A DNA stretch of 64,000 bases. Origin: Acidaminococcus sp. (lineage in GTDB: Bacteria > Bacillota > Negativicutes > Acidaminococcales > Acidaminococcaceae). Of this stretch, positions 53,313-61,271 are shown one piece after another. The translations under genes and the position numbers were made by a program. The stretch is taken from the NCBI GenBank assembly GCA_022482815.1, contig JAKVOM010000001.1:124001-188000 (forward strand), in the 5' to 3' direction. Under the pieces are notes generated by a model. That model made no database searches. It was given only the letters and a program-made list of their open reading frames with translations, and was not told the origin of the DNA. Each line of letters opens with the position of its first letter. The first letter of the stretch is position 1.

Positions 53313-53744
53313 ATGAGTAAAAGTGCAGTTGTATATTGGAGCGGTACCGGCAACACGGAAGCGATGGCCAAAGCTGTCGCAGAAGGCCTCAAGAGCAAAG
53401 GTTCTGATGTCAAGTTATTGACTGCCGGTGATTTTGCTGCAGAAAATCCTGCAGACTATGATGGAATTGCTTTCGGCTGCCCCGCAATGGGTTCAGAAGT
53501 CCTGGAAGAAACCGAATTCCAGCCTATGTGGGATGGCGTAAAAGACAATCTGAAAGGAAAAAAGATTGTGCTCTTCGGTTCCTATGGCTGGGGCAGCGGT
53601 GAATGGATGGAAAACTGGAAAGCTGATGCAGAAGCCGCCGGTGCCATTCTCGCAGCCGATACCTTGATCATCAACGGTACACCCGATGATGACGGTCTTG
53701 CTAAGTGTGAAGCATTGGGAGAAGCTCTGGGCAGTGCAGAATAA
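53313..53744 (+). CDS. Flavodoxin
   Basis: Short-chain FMN electron carrier of 143 aa that can replace ferredoxin. The FMN phosphate loop SGTGNTEAMAKA follows VVYWSG, with SYGWGSGEWMENW and GCPAMGSE as isoalloxazine loops; ends after the LGEAL helix. Start 53313 follows AAAGGA at nine bases; the frame is open from 53184 but that part overlaps DUF3793. Cotranscribed with DUF3793 and probably induced at low iron, given the operator pair. Confidence 0.95.
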   Translation: MSKSAVVYWSGTGNTEAMAKAVAEGLKSKGSDVKLLTAGDFAAENPADYDGIAFGCPAMGSEVLEETEFQPMWDGVKDNLKGKKIVLFGSYGWGSGEWMENWKADAEAAGAILAADTLIINGTPDDDGLAKCEALGEALGSAE

Positions 53745-53790
53745 ATGGAGCAGCCAGGTTTTGTACAAAAAGTCGTTCCCCTTACGAAAC

Positions 53791-53825
53791 CTGTTCATTG
53801 AATCCGCACAAGCGTGAACTTTTTT
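53791..53825 (+). terminator. Probable terminator of DUF3793-flavodoxin
   Basis: GTTCA…CGC-ACAA-GCG-TGAAC hairpin followed by T6, about 47 bases past the flavodoxin stop. Confidence 0.65.
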
Positions 53826-53874
53826 CAATGTATCTATAATTTGATTTCCTTTTTGCAGCATTGCTTCGTAGGAA

Positions 53875-53915
53875 AAAGCATGGAATGTTCCTCTCTTCAT
53901 TCCATGCTTTTTTCC
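53875..53915. terminator. Second strong hairpin between flavodoxin and transaldolase
   Basis: AAAAGCATGGAATG / CATTCCATGCTTTT arms with T-run; symmetrical. A TATAAT at 53834-53839 just ahead could start a very short RNA ending here, but no -35 is visible. Confidence 0.8.
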
Positions 53916-53982
53916 ATATCTAATCCAGTTTCTGCTTGGCCAACCTTTTACATTTATTTTACACCTGGCCAAAATTTACCCG

Positions 53983-54011
53983 TTGATTTCCCCATGGTTG
54001 TGAATTATCAT
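53983..54011 (+). promoter_or_regulatory. Promoter of transaldolase gene
   Basis: TTGATT (53983-53988), 17-bp spacer, TATCAT (54006-54011). An inverted repeat TTGGCCA…TGGCCAA lies just upstream at 53934-53972. Confidence 0.65.
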
Positions 54012-54080
54012 GAAAAGAGAAATTACGTTTGACGAAATGAGTCAACTGTGGCCTGAATATTTCAGAAAGAAGGGATTCCA

Positions 54081-54728
54081 ATGAAAATTTTTATGGATAC
54101 GGCCAATGTAGAAGAAATTCGTGAATTCGCCGATCAGGGCATTGTCTACGGGGTAACGACCAACCCTACGCTGATTGCCCGCTCCGGCCGGACGCAGGCA
54201 GAAGTTATTCCCGAAATTTGCAAATTGATTCCCGGTCCCGTCAGTGCAGAAGTTATCAGTACGGACTGTGCCGGCATGGTCAAAGAAGCCAAGAAACTGG
54301 CTAAGATTGCCGATAACGTCGTCGTAAAAATCCCCTGCATCACCGAAGGCCTGAAAGCCGTCAAGATTCTTAAAGAAAAAGGCATCCATACCAACGTCAC
54401 GCTGGTCTTCAGTCTGGGACAGGCTCTCCTTGCCGCCCGCGCCGGCGCTACCTACGTAAGTCCTTTCATCGGCCGTCTGGACGATATCGGAGAAGACGGT
54501 GTCAAACTGGTAAGCGACATGGTGAAGGTATTCCGTCTCTACAACCTGCCCACCCAGATTATCGCAGCCAGCATCCGCAGCGTCGATCACGTCAATAAAG
54601 TCATGCTGACCGGTGCCGATATTGCCACCATCCCGACAAAAGTACTGCGGGAACTGATCCATCATGACCTGACGGACAAAGGCCTTGCCAAATTCCTGGA
54701 AGACTATAAAAACAGCTTGAAAAAGTAA
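54081..54728 (+). CDS. Transaldolase / fructose-6-phosphate aldolase family
   Basis: Small class I aldolase of 215 aa (TalC/FSA-type transaldolase) acting in the non-oxidative pentose phosphate pathway or on fructose-6-phosphate. FMDTANVEEIREF at the N-terminus, GVTTNPTLIARSG, VVKIPCITEGLKAVK (Schiff-base Lys) and ATYVSPFIGRLDDIGEDG are diagnostic. Length and motifs fit short bacterial transaldolases; FSA versus transaldolase activity cannot be separated by eye. AAGGGA precedes the ATG by five bases. Confidence 0.93.
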   Translation: MKIFMDTANVEEIREFADQGIVYGVTTNPTLIARSGRTQAEVIPEICKLIPGPVSAEVISTDCAGMVKEAKKLAKIADNVVVKIPCITEGLKAVKILKEKGIHTNVTLVFSLGQALLAARAGATYVSPFIGRLDDIGEDGVKLVSDMVKVFRLYNLPTQIIAASIRSVDHVNKVMLTGADIATIPTKVLRELIHHDLTDKGLAKFLEDYKNSLKK

Positions 54729-54733
54729 AAATA

Positions 54734-54910
54734 ACAAAAAGGGGGCTGTGAAATCTGCACCTGCATGATTTCACAGCCCCCTTTTACGCTGGTCGCAGGT
54801 CGCTGGCCGCGTGTCGCTCAGGAACCAAAATTGCCAAGGCAATTTTGTTCTGAACTTATAGAAGCAGACTTTTACATTTAAGCCGAACGCTAAATGCGCT
54901 TTTAATACTA
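54734..54910 (-). repeat. Composite intergenic element, copy A3, inverted (includes terminator)
   Basis: Read on the minus strand: AAAAGCGCATTTAGC, spacer, GCAATTTTGGTTCC, the GCGACACGCGGCCAGCGACC block (54787-54817), then terminator GGGGGCTGTGAAATC…GATTTCACAGCCCCC (54734-54785). The hairpin terminates both the transaldolase and the symporter genes. Same order as A1 and A2, opposite orientation. Confidence 0.8.
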
Positions 54911-54937
54911 TAGCGGCTATCTATAGCTGTCTACCTC

Positions 54938-56323
54938 TTATTTCGACATATCCTGGAAAGTCTTTTCATCGAAGGTTCCCATGATGCGGTCAACGACAAT
55001 GGCGTTTGTCATAGCTCCGGAAACGTTCAGCATCGTGCGTCCCATATCAATGATGGGGTCAATGGCGAGAACAGGCGAAATAGAGGAGAAATAAGCCCCG
55101 AGCCCGGTTCCGCTCAGGGAGACGGAAGCGGCCATGGTCGCTGTACCGGGAACACCGGCAATGCCGATAGATCCGAGGGCAATAACAACGATGCTCATGA
55201 TGAAGAGAGTGAGATCAAAAGGTACACCGGAAACATTGGCAATATAGACTACGACGAAGCCCGGAAAAACGCCTGCACACCCCTGCATACCGGCTGTTGC
55301 ACCAAAGCTGGCCACGGTATTGGCCGTCGTTGTGCTGACGCCGAGACGTTTGGTCAAGGTTTCTACCGTAAGGGGCAGTACACCCATCGAGGAACGGGAA
55401 GTAAAGGCGAGAACCAGAGGACTCTTTGCTTTACGGAAGTACGTTACGGGATTAACTCCAAAGCTTACGAGAAGGACGGACTCCAGAACGAACATGATAG
55501 CCAGACCGACGTAAAGGAGAACAATGAAAAGACCCATATCCATGATGGCCTTAAGACCGCGCGTGGCAAGCGTATTGGCCAGGAGGGCTACAACTCCGTA
55601 AGGCATCAGACCGATGATAAAGTCGCAGGCCCAACCCATGAGAATGTGAAGCTCATCAAATAGCTTCGTGAACGTTTCCATGGAATTGGTTCCCGTCTTT
55701 TTGATAAGCTGGGCAATACCGCCGATAACGACGCCAAAGATGACGACGGCAATGACGTTCGTATCCGCCATTGCTTTCACAGGGTTCATGGGGATGAGCG
55801 CCCGAAACGTGTCAACGACTGGTTTCACTTCCCGCATCTTGCTCGTTCCTTCGGCAAGAGCCGAACCACCGGCCCCCAGGCCAAAGAAGTAGCCGAGGGA
55901 AAGCCCGACAATGGCTGCGAGGGACACCATGCCGAGGTTGGTCGCCAGCATCGCGCCGACGAGTTTCTTCAAATTAGTTCCCTCATTCATATGTAGGATG
56001 ACGTGGATGATAGAAATGAGCACGAGGGGCACAACGAGCATACGAATCAGGTCAATGAACCCACCGCCTACGAGAGAATACCATTTCGTGGCTTCCTTGA
56101 TGTAGACGACTTTTGTGGGAGCGTCGGGAAAGCCGGCTATGATTTGAATCAGGACGCCAAGAAAGGCGCCGGAGATGGTACCGATTGTGACCAGCTTACC
56201 AAAGCTGATCCCTTTTTGATCCAGATGATGGATACCCCACAAAATAAGAAGAAAAATAACAAGAAGCACAACGGTTGTGGGGTGACTGATCATGAGAAAT
56301 TCCTTGAAAAATTTGAATTCCAT
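54938..56323 (-). CDS. DAACS symporter, L-cystine (TcyP)-like
   Basis: Cation-coupled symporter (461 aa) of the dicarboxylate/amino-acid:cation family with eight helices and two re-entrant hairpins. LVVPLVLISIIHVI, SRSSMGVLPLTVETL (serine-rich hairpin), FGATAGMQGCAGVFPGFVVV (the NMDGT-motif region, here modified) and the substrate-binding VSGAMTNAIVVDR segment are present. Total length and the divergent NMDGT equivalent resemble TcyP cystine carriers rather than GltP/DctA. Near metNIQ, so a sulfur amino-acid role is plausible. Confidence 0.85.
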   Translation of the reverse strand: MEFKFFKEFLMISHPTTVVLLVIFLLILWGIHHLDQKGISFGKLVTIGTISGAFLGVLIQIIAGFPDAPTKVVYIKEATKWYSLVGGGFIDLIRMLVVPLVLISIIHVILHMNEGTNLKKLVGAMLATNLGMVSLAAIVGLSLGYFFGLGAGGSALAEGTSKMREVKPVVDTFRALIPMNPVKAMADTNVIAVVIFGVVIGGIAQLIKKTGTNSMETFTKLFDELHILMGWACDFIIGLMPYGVVALLANTLATRGLKAIMDMGLFIVLLYVGLAIMFVLESVLLVSFGVNPVTYFRKAKSPLVLAFTSRSSMGVLPLTVETLTKRLGVSTTTANTVASFGATAGMQGCAGVFPGFVVVYIANVSGVPFDLTLFIMSIVVIALGSIGIAGVPGTATMAASVSLSGTGLGAYFSSISPVLAIDPIIDMGRTMLNVSGAMTNAIVVDRIMGTFDEKTFQDMSK

Positions 56324-56398
56324 GTCATCCTTCCTTTCTATTTTAAAGTATATTAAAATGCTATGAATTAAATTAATGATGATATCAGTATAAACGAA

Positions 56399-56426
56399 CT
56401 GCGGGCCGAGCCAACGGCCCGCAGTT
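56399..56426 (-). terminator. GC-rich hairpin between amidohydrolase and symporter genes
   Basis: AACTGCGGGCCG / CGGCCCGCAGTT. No long T-run on the minus strand; a TATACT follows and might be the symporter -10. Confidence 0.6.
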
Positions 56427-56434
56427 CTTATCAG

Positions 56435-57610
56435 TTACTTTATTTCTTTCCCGTACTCATTGATATATTCCAGGAACCAGGCGACACCGAGAGGCAGCGC
56501 TTTTTCTTCAATATCAAAGTAAGGGCTGTGCTGCGGATAACATTTGCGCCCGTCCGTAAAACCACCACCCAGGCAGAGCATGGCTTTCGGAGCCAGATAT
56601 TTGGCAAAGTCTTCGCCGCCCATACGGGGTTCTTGCGTTATTACATGGTCCCTGCCAAAGATTTTTTCTGCTGCTTTAAGGCCCGTAGCAGTTACAGCTT
56701 CATCGTTGACCATCACCGGCGTACCGAAGTGATAATCCACCTTGATTTCGGTTCTCGTTGCTGCCGCAATACCTGCAGCAACGCGCTCCAGCTGCTCCGG
56801 GAAGGCATCACGCACTTCCGGGGTAAAGGTCCGGGTTGTCCCCATAAGATGAGCCGTATCGGGAATGACGTTGCTCGTCGTCCCGCTCTGGAAGGCGGTC
56901 ACACCAATCACAGCCGCATCCAGCGGCTTGATTTCCCGGCTGACAAGAGTCTGTACCGTATTGTAAAACGCCACACCGGCAGCAATCGGGTCAATCGCTT
57001 TTTCAGGATGGGCCCCGTGTCCGCCCTGCCCTTTGATATACACATCAAAGGTATCGGATGCTGCCATAATGGGGCCGGGCTGGAGATTAGCGACTCCGTA
57101 CGGCAATTCTCCCTGGATATGGAGTGCAATGATCCGGGTACACTCTTTTACAAGGGGATCATCCTTCATATGCAGAGCACCGCTGTCCGCGATATATTCT
57201 TCGGCAGGCTGAAAAATAAGGCGTACCGTTACGGGCAGTTCGTCTTTGTGGGCAGCCAGGATTTTAGCTGTCCCCAATAACATTGCAATGTGCGTATCAT
57301 GGCCGCAGGCATGCATCGTTCCGGGATTCTGTGATTTGTAAGGCGGATTGCTCTCTTCTGTAATCGGCAGGGCATCAATGTCGGCACGGATACCGAGGAT
57401 GATATCGGAAGATTTTGCGCCTTTCAGCGTAGCAATCACGCCGGTTTTGGTAGATTTCTGATTGGGAATTCCCAGCTCATCAAGATACGCTTGAATTTTT
57501 TTCTGTGTTTCTGTTTCATGCCATGACTGTTCCGGATGGGAATGGAAATATTCGCGCAGCCGCGTCAGCTCGTTACTGATTGCCTGTGCTTCTTTTAAAC
57601 TATCCAGCAT
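56435..57610 (-). CDS. M20D amidohydrolase
   Basis: Metal-dependent amidohydrolase of 391 aa, fourth M20D paralogue in the window. Signature order: RADIDALPI, HACGHDTHI, QPAEEYIADSG, ALHIQGE, lid GHGAHPEKA and SGTTSNVIPD, MGGEDFAKY. Start 57610 follows AGGAGG by eight bases; the frame up to 57676 has no site and includes repeat sequence. It precedes a cystine-type symporter in the same direction, 112 bases away, so cleavage of N-acyl or S-linked cysteine conjugates is conceivable but unproven. Confidence 0.9.
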   Translation of the reverse strand: MLDSLKEAQAISNELTRLREYFHSHPEQSWHETETQKKIQAYLDELGIPNQKSTKTGVIATLKGAKSSDIILGIRADIDALPITEESNPPYKSQNPGTMHACGHDTHIAMLLGTAKILAAHKDELPVTVRLIFQPAEEYIADSGALHMKDDPLVKECTRIIALHIQGELPYGVANLQPGPIMAASDTFDVYIKGQGGHGAHPEKAIDPIAAGVAFYNTVQTLVSREIKPLDAAVIGVTAFQSGTTSNVIPDTAHLMGTTRTFTPEVRDAFPEQLERVAAGIAAATRTEIKVDYHFGTPVMVNDEAVTATGLKAAEKIFGRDHVITQEPRMGGEDFAKYLAPKAMLCLGGGFTDGRKCYPQHSPYFDIEEKALPLGVAWFLEYINEYGKEIK

Positions 57611-57631
57611 TAGAAAAACCTCCTGAAAAAA

Positions 57632-57664
57632 GCCGCGCGTCGCAGGTCGCTGGCCGTGTGCCGC
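57632..57664 (-). repeat. GC-rich GCGACC-type repeat block, copy A4
   Basis: Minus strand: GCGGCACACGGCCAGCGACC followed by TGCGACGCGCGGC, as in A3. Next to it an AAAATTGC-GATA-GCAATTTT hairpin (57674-57693) and a degenerate GCCAAATGCTGCTAAAAGCGC (57731-57752) match the other composite modules in shuffled order. Confidence 0.65.
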
Positions 57665-57776
57665 TTTCGAAAACAAAATTGCGATAGCAATTTTGCTTTA
57701 AATTAATAAAAATATTATCCGAAATTATATATGCCAAATGCTGCTAAAAGCGCATATATCTTTTTGTTATCAGCTA

Positions 57777-57816
57777 AGAGGCTGTGAAAAAATGCTTATT
57801 TTTCCACAGCCCCTTA
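57777..57816 (-). terminator. Terminator of metNIQ
   Basis: GGGGCTGTGGAAAAAT / TTTTTTCACAGCCTC hairpin, nine bases past the metQ stop; same hairpin family as elsewhere in the window, with a weak T-run. Confidence 0.75.
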
Positions 57817-57824
57817 CTTCTTAT

Positions 57825-58682
57825 TTAATTTTTCTTTGCATTCGGGTCGTTATTCGGATCATACCAGAGGCCCGTGTTGTTCTTCTTCATGTATTCGGCA
57901 AATTCCTTGGAATGGTAGGCGTCAGCAATATCTTTGACCCACTGAGCATCCTTATTTTTGTCAGCTACGACCAGCTGCAGCAGCAGGTGCGGCAGGATGG
58001 TTTCCTTGAGGAGCGCCGTTGACGGATCAATCTTCGCATTATAGACAATCGAGCCCGTAATGACAATATAATCAAAGTCTGTCCGTACGGAAGGAATATT
58101 CAGGGATTTCATTTCCGTAAATTTCAAATGATGCGGATTCTCTACGATGTCCTGCTGGGTAACCGTTGCCAAATCCTTTTTAGGATCCAGTTTGATCCAG
58201 CCAGCCTTTTGCAGGATTGCATAAGCTCTTGCCGTATTGGCGGCATCATTCGGTACGGCAATGGAGTCACCGTCAGCCAGCTGATCCATCTGCGTCTTTC
58301 TGCCGGCATAGAGACCAGCCGGAACCGTCGGAATCGGGGTAATGGCTGCCAGATGACCGCCCTGCTTCTTATTGAAGTTATTCATATAAGCCGTATGCTG
58401 TTCGACGTTGAAGTCTACTTCGCCTTCGTTCAGCACGATATCAGCCTGCAGCAGGTCGGACATATCTCTGCCCGTAATCTTATAGCCTTTCTTTTCCAGA
58501 ATCGGCTTTATACCTTTTTCAAAAAGGTCACTGTACGGGCCCTGGGACTTACTGAACGTCAGCTCTTTCTTTGCACCGGCGCTCTTGGAATCACTGCCGC
58601 AGCCAGCCGTAAAGGCCGCGACCATCATTCCTGCCAAAACTACGGCTGCTAATTTCTTAACCTTATTCAAATTCATCATCAT
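57825..58682 (-). CDS. metQ: Methionine ABC transporter substrate-binding lipoprotein
   Basis: NlpA/MetQ-family lipoprotein (285 aa) that binds D/L-methionine outside the membrane. Signal peptide with lipobox TAGC (Cys near residue 28). Mature protein: FEKGIKPILEKKGYKI, ADIVLNEGEVDFNVEQHTAYMNNFN (typical of the family), PTVPAGLYAGR, and VRTDFDYIVITGSIVYNAKI. Last of metNIQ, ten bases after metI. AGGAGG precedes a triple ATG; 58682, 58679 or 58676 can start. Confidence 0.95.
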   Translation of the reverse strand: MMMNLNKVKKLAAVVLAGMMVAAFTAGCGSDSKSAGAKKELTFSKSQGPYSDLFEKGIKPILEKKGYKITGRDMSDLLQADIVLNEGEVDFNVEQHTAYMNNFNKKQGGHLAAITPIPTVPAGLYAGRKTQMDQLADGDSIAVPNDAANTARAYAILQKAGWIKLDPKKDLATVTQQDIVENPHHLKFTEMKSLNIPSVRTDFDYIVITGSIVYNAKIDPSTALLKETILPHLLLQLVVADKNKDAQWVKDIADAYHSKEFAEYMKKNNTGLWYDPNNDPNAKKN

Positions 58683-58691
58683 CGAACCTCC

Positions 58692-59354
58692 TTAATGGTT
58701 TCTTGTCTTAAAAGCTAAATGGTTACCAATGGTTTGGATAATCTGCACAAAAATAATCAAAATGACGACCGTGAAGAGCATGAGCGGCGTATTCATCCGT
58801 TCGTACCCGTAAGTCAGGGCCAGGTCGCCGACGCCGCCGGCACCGATGGCACCGGCCATAGCCGTTGCCCCAATCAGGCCTATCGTTCCTGTCGTAATGG
58901 AGAGAATCAAAGAGCCTTTCGCTTCGGGCAGAAGAAAGTACCAGATAATTTCAAAATAGGACGCGCCCATAGCCTGTGCGGCTTCGATGATTCCCTTGTT
59001 GACATCCAAAATGGAATTTTCGAACAGGCGCGTCAGATAAGGGGCAATGAAAATCACCAACGGCACCAATGCCGCCGTGGTTCCGATACGCGTTCCCACG
59101 ATCATCTTGGTGAGGGGCATGATAAAGACCATGAGAATGATGAACGGAACCGAACGAACTGTATTAATGACGGCGTTCAGGATACCGTAGATGTACTTAT
59201 TCGGAAGAATACTGTCCCGGTTAGTCAAAACCAGAGTAAACGCCATGATGAGCGCTAAAATCGTACCTAGTACCAGGGACACGAACACCATGTAGAGCGT
59301 TTGTTCTGCCGCCAGGATAAGCTGCGAGGTAGGAACTCCTAAATCCGGCATCAC
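58692..59354 (-). CDS. metI: Methionine ABC transporter permease
   Basis: Inner-membrane permease (220 aa) with about five to six helices. The cytoplasmic EAA-loop reads IIEAAQAMGASYFEIIWYFLLPEAKGSL and couples to MetN; VRSVPFIILMVFIMPLTK is typical of MetI. Starts at GTG 59354 (seven bases after AGGAGG) or ATG 59351, overlapping the metN stop. The family is about 217 aa, supporting this choice over an upstream ATG at 59372. Confidence 0.95.
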   Translation of the reverse strand: MMPDLGVPTSQLILAAEQTLYMVFVSLVLGTILALIMAFTLVLTNRDSILPNKYIYGILNAVINTVRSVPFIILMVFIMPLTKMIVGTRIGTTAALVPLVIFIAPYLTRLFENSILDVNKGIIEAAQAMGASYFEIIWYFLLPEAKGSLILSITTGTIGLIGATAMAGAIGAGGVGDLALTYGYERMNTPLMLFTVVILIIFVQIIQTIGNHLAFKTRNH

Positions 59355-60379
59355 AGCGTCACCTCCTTCCATTTCACTGTGCGCTGCGTCAGATAAGCGG
59401 AAGTTTTATCGGCAGCACCATTTTCGTCAATAATCTGGATAATGTAGATACCCAGAGCCGTCTGCTGCAATTCGCTGACGTTGGCAAAGACAATATGTGT
59501 CTCTATGCCTAATTCCGCGTTCATATGGTAGAAAATATCTTCGGCCGCTTCATCGCCGAGGAGGCGGACCTTAAAGAGCTTGTAAGGCCTTTTTTCTTCT
59601 TTGATATGGCTTTGAATGGCCTCAGGTACCGTATCGGGGATGACCGTATGAACAAACCGCTTTGTAATTTCCTGCTGGGGATCACTGAAGACATCCAGCA
59701 CGGAACCGCTTTCTACAATCCTTCCCAATTCCATGACAGCGACGCGGTTACAGATTTTTTGAATGACGTCAATCTCGTGTGTAACGATTAAAATTGTGAT
59801 ATTAAGTTTCTGATTAATTCGCTTCAGGAGCTGCAGAATCTGTTCCGTCGTGTCCGGGTCGAGAGCGCTTGTAGCTTCATCACAGAGCAGGATGGACGGA
59901 TTCGTCGTAAGAGCTCTGGCAATGCCGACACGTTGTTTTTGTCCGCCCGAAAGCTGATCCGGATAAGAATCTTTCTTATCTTCCAGATTGACAAATTTCA
60001 GAAGCGTCGTCACGATCTGGTCAATGGCAGCCTGTTCAATATGGCTGAGCCGAAGCGGAAGGGCAATATTTTCATAGACCGTCTTGGATTCCAGCAGGTT
60101 AAACTGCTGGAAAACCATGCCGATATTCTTTCTTACCTTTCTGAGTTCTTTGTAAGGCAAGGAGCTCACATTCTGACCATGAACAAATACGCTTCCCGAA
60201 GTCGGCACTTCAAGGGAATTAACCATTCGCAGCAGTGTCGACTTACCGGCACCGCTGAACCCGATAACACCGAAAATATCACCCTTCTCAATAGAGAGGT
60301 TTACATCTTTCAGGGCTTCTACAGTCTGCCCGCCCAAAGAGAAGGTCTTATTCACATCTTTAAACTCAATAAAAGACAT
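59351..60379 (-). CDS. metN: Methionine ABC transporter ATP-binding protein
   Basis: ABC ATPase (342 aa) driving methionine uptake. Walker A GFSGAGKSTLLRMVN (near residue 40), Q-loop FQQFNLLESKTVYENI, signature LSGGQKQRVGIARAL, Walker B ILLCDEATSALDP, H-loop VTHEIDV. A C-terminal NIL/ACT domain (about 265-342) senses methionine and inhibits transport. AGGAGG precedes the ATG. Controlled by tandem methionine T-boxes upstream. Confidence 0.96.
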   Translation of the reverse strand: MSFIEFKDVNKTFSLGGQTVEALKDVNLSIEKGDIFGVIGFSGAGKSTLLRMVNSLEVPTSGSVFVHGQNVSSLPYKELRKVRKNIGMVFQQFNLLESKTVYENIALPLRLSHIEQAAIDQIVTTLLKFVNLEDKKDSYPDQLSGGQKQRVGIARALTTNPSILLCDEATSALDPDTTEQILQLLKRINQKLNITILIVTHEIDVIQKICNRVAVMELGRIVESGSVLDVFSDPQQEITKRFVHTVIPDTVPEAIQSHIKEEKRPYKLFKVRLLGDEAAEDIFYHMNAELGIETHIVFANVSELQQTALGIYIIQIIDENGAADKTSAYLTQRTVKWKEVTL

Positions 60380-60454
60380 CGTAATTCCTCCTCTGCATAC
60401 ATTTAATCAACAACACCTTTCTGTTCCCCCTTATCACTATGAACCAAAAGGATT

Positions 60455-60712
60455 AAAAAAAGAGCCATCGTCCCTATGCAGAGACGACGGCTCGTGGTTC
60501 CACTCTGTTTTACCAGCATCCTAAGGCTGGCCTCTTTGCTCTTTTAACGGAAGCAGTCCCGTGACAGCCTATTTTTGTTTCGGCTGCCCCGCTCGCGGAG
60601 GCATTCGCTGCTTTTCCCTTCCGATCCGGCTCTCAGCTTTTGCCGGAATCTCTGGCGGCGTTCCAAACAGGTACTTGTTCCGTTCATCGCGTTTTTCAAT
60701 ATGGGTAAATCA
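60455..60712 (-). promoter_or_regulatory. Methionine T-box 1 (proximal to metN)
   Basis: Minus strand: Stem I with GATGAACGGAACAAGTACC, AGAGA and GCTGAGAG elements and GCGAATGCC containing ATG (Met) as likely specifier. T-box reads AGAGTGGAACCACG, followed by terminator GAGCCGTCGTCTC…GGGACGATGGCTC with T7 (60455-60493). Own promoter at 60709-60737. Confidence 0.88.
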
Positions 60713-60737
60713 TACTAAAATAGTATGTATTTGTCAA
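60709..60737 (-). promoter_or_regulatory. Promoter of T-box 1
   Basis: TTGACA (60732-60737), 17-bp spacer, TATGAT (60709-60714). Confidence 0.85.
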
Positions 60738-60755
60738 TCCTATTTAAAAAAATTT

Positions 60756-60867
60756 CTTTTTTTGATGAGAATAAGCGAATTTTATTTCAAATGTTACATA
60801 ATATCCTATTGCTATGGTGGGATTTCATTGACATCCCGCAAGAATTCGCTTTTACCTCATCAAAAAA
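60756..60867. repeat. Inverted repeat between the two T-box units
   Basis: Left arm 60756-60781 (TTTTTTTGATGAG…AAGCGAATT) and right arm 60843-60867 (AATTCGCTT…CTCATCAAAAAA) match over about 22 positions. About 61 bp lie between. The right arm overlaps the T-run of T-box 2's terminator. Confidence 0.7.
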
Positions 60868-61113
60868 GCCATCGCCTCCTAATACAGAGACGATGGCTCG
60901 TGGTTCCACCCTGTTTTACCAGCATCCTAAGGCTGGCCTTTTTGCTCTCATAACGGAAGCAGTCCCGTGACAGCCTACTCTTTTTCGGCTGTCCCGCTCG
61001 CGGAGGCATTCGCTGCTTTTCCCTTCCGATCCGGCTCTCAGCTTTTGCCGGAATCTCTGGCGGCGTTCCAAACAGGTACTTGTTCCGCTCATTGCGTTTT
61101 TCAATATGGGTTT
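60862..61113 (-). promoter_or_regulatory. Methionine T-box 2 (distal copy)
   Basis: Near-identical duplicate of T-box 1: same Stem I, same ATG specifier position, T-box AGGGTGGAACCACG, and terminator GAGCCATCGTCTC…GGAGGCGATGGC with T6 (60862-60899). Own promoter at 61114-61142. Confidence 0.88.
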
Positions 61114-61142
61114 ATTCTATGCAAAGCAAACGGATTTGTCAA
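61114..61142 (-). promoter_or_regulatory. Promoter of T-box 2
   Basis: TTGACA (61137-61142), 17-bp spacer, TAGAAT (61114-61119). Confidence 0.85.
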
Positions 61143-61202
61143 ACATTCAGCAATCTTTTTTAGTGATTCGCACAAATATCATCTGAATTGTAATATATTT
61201 GA

Positions 61203-61234
61203 CATACTCCCACGACTAAAGTCATGGGAGTATG
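61203..61234. repeat. IS200/IS605-type end hairpin, solitary
   Basis: CATACTCCCA-C-GACT-AA-AGTC-A-TGGGAGTATG, a nearly perfect 32-bp hairpin of the type found at IS200/IS605 ends. No TnpA/TnpB gene nearby and no T-run to make it a good terminator for the DUF441 gene. Confidence 0.5.
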
Positions 61235-61271
61235 GGATAATAACGAATCTTATTTTATCTGCATCATTCCA

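Noticed and set aside
54010-54084. 24-codon frame overlapping the transaldolase start by ATGA
   Set aside because: No Shine-Dalgarno sequence and its ATG precedes the predicted transcription start; probably fortuitous.
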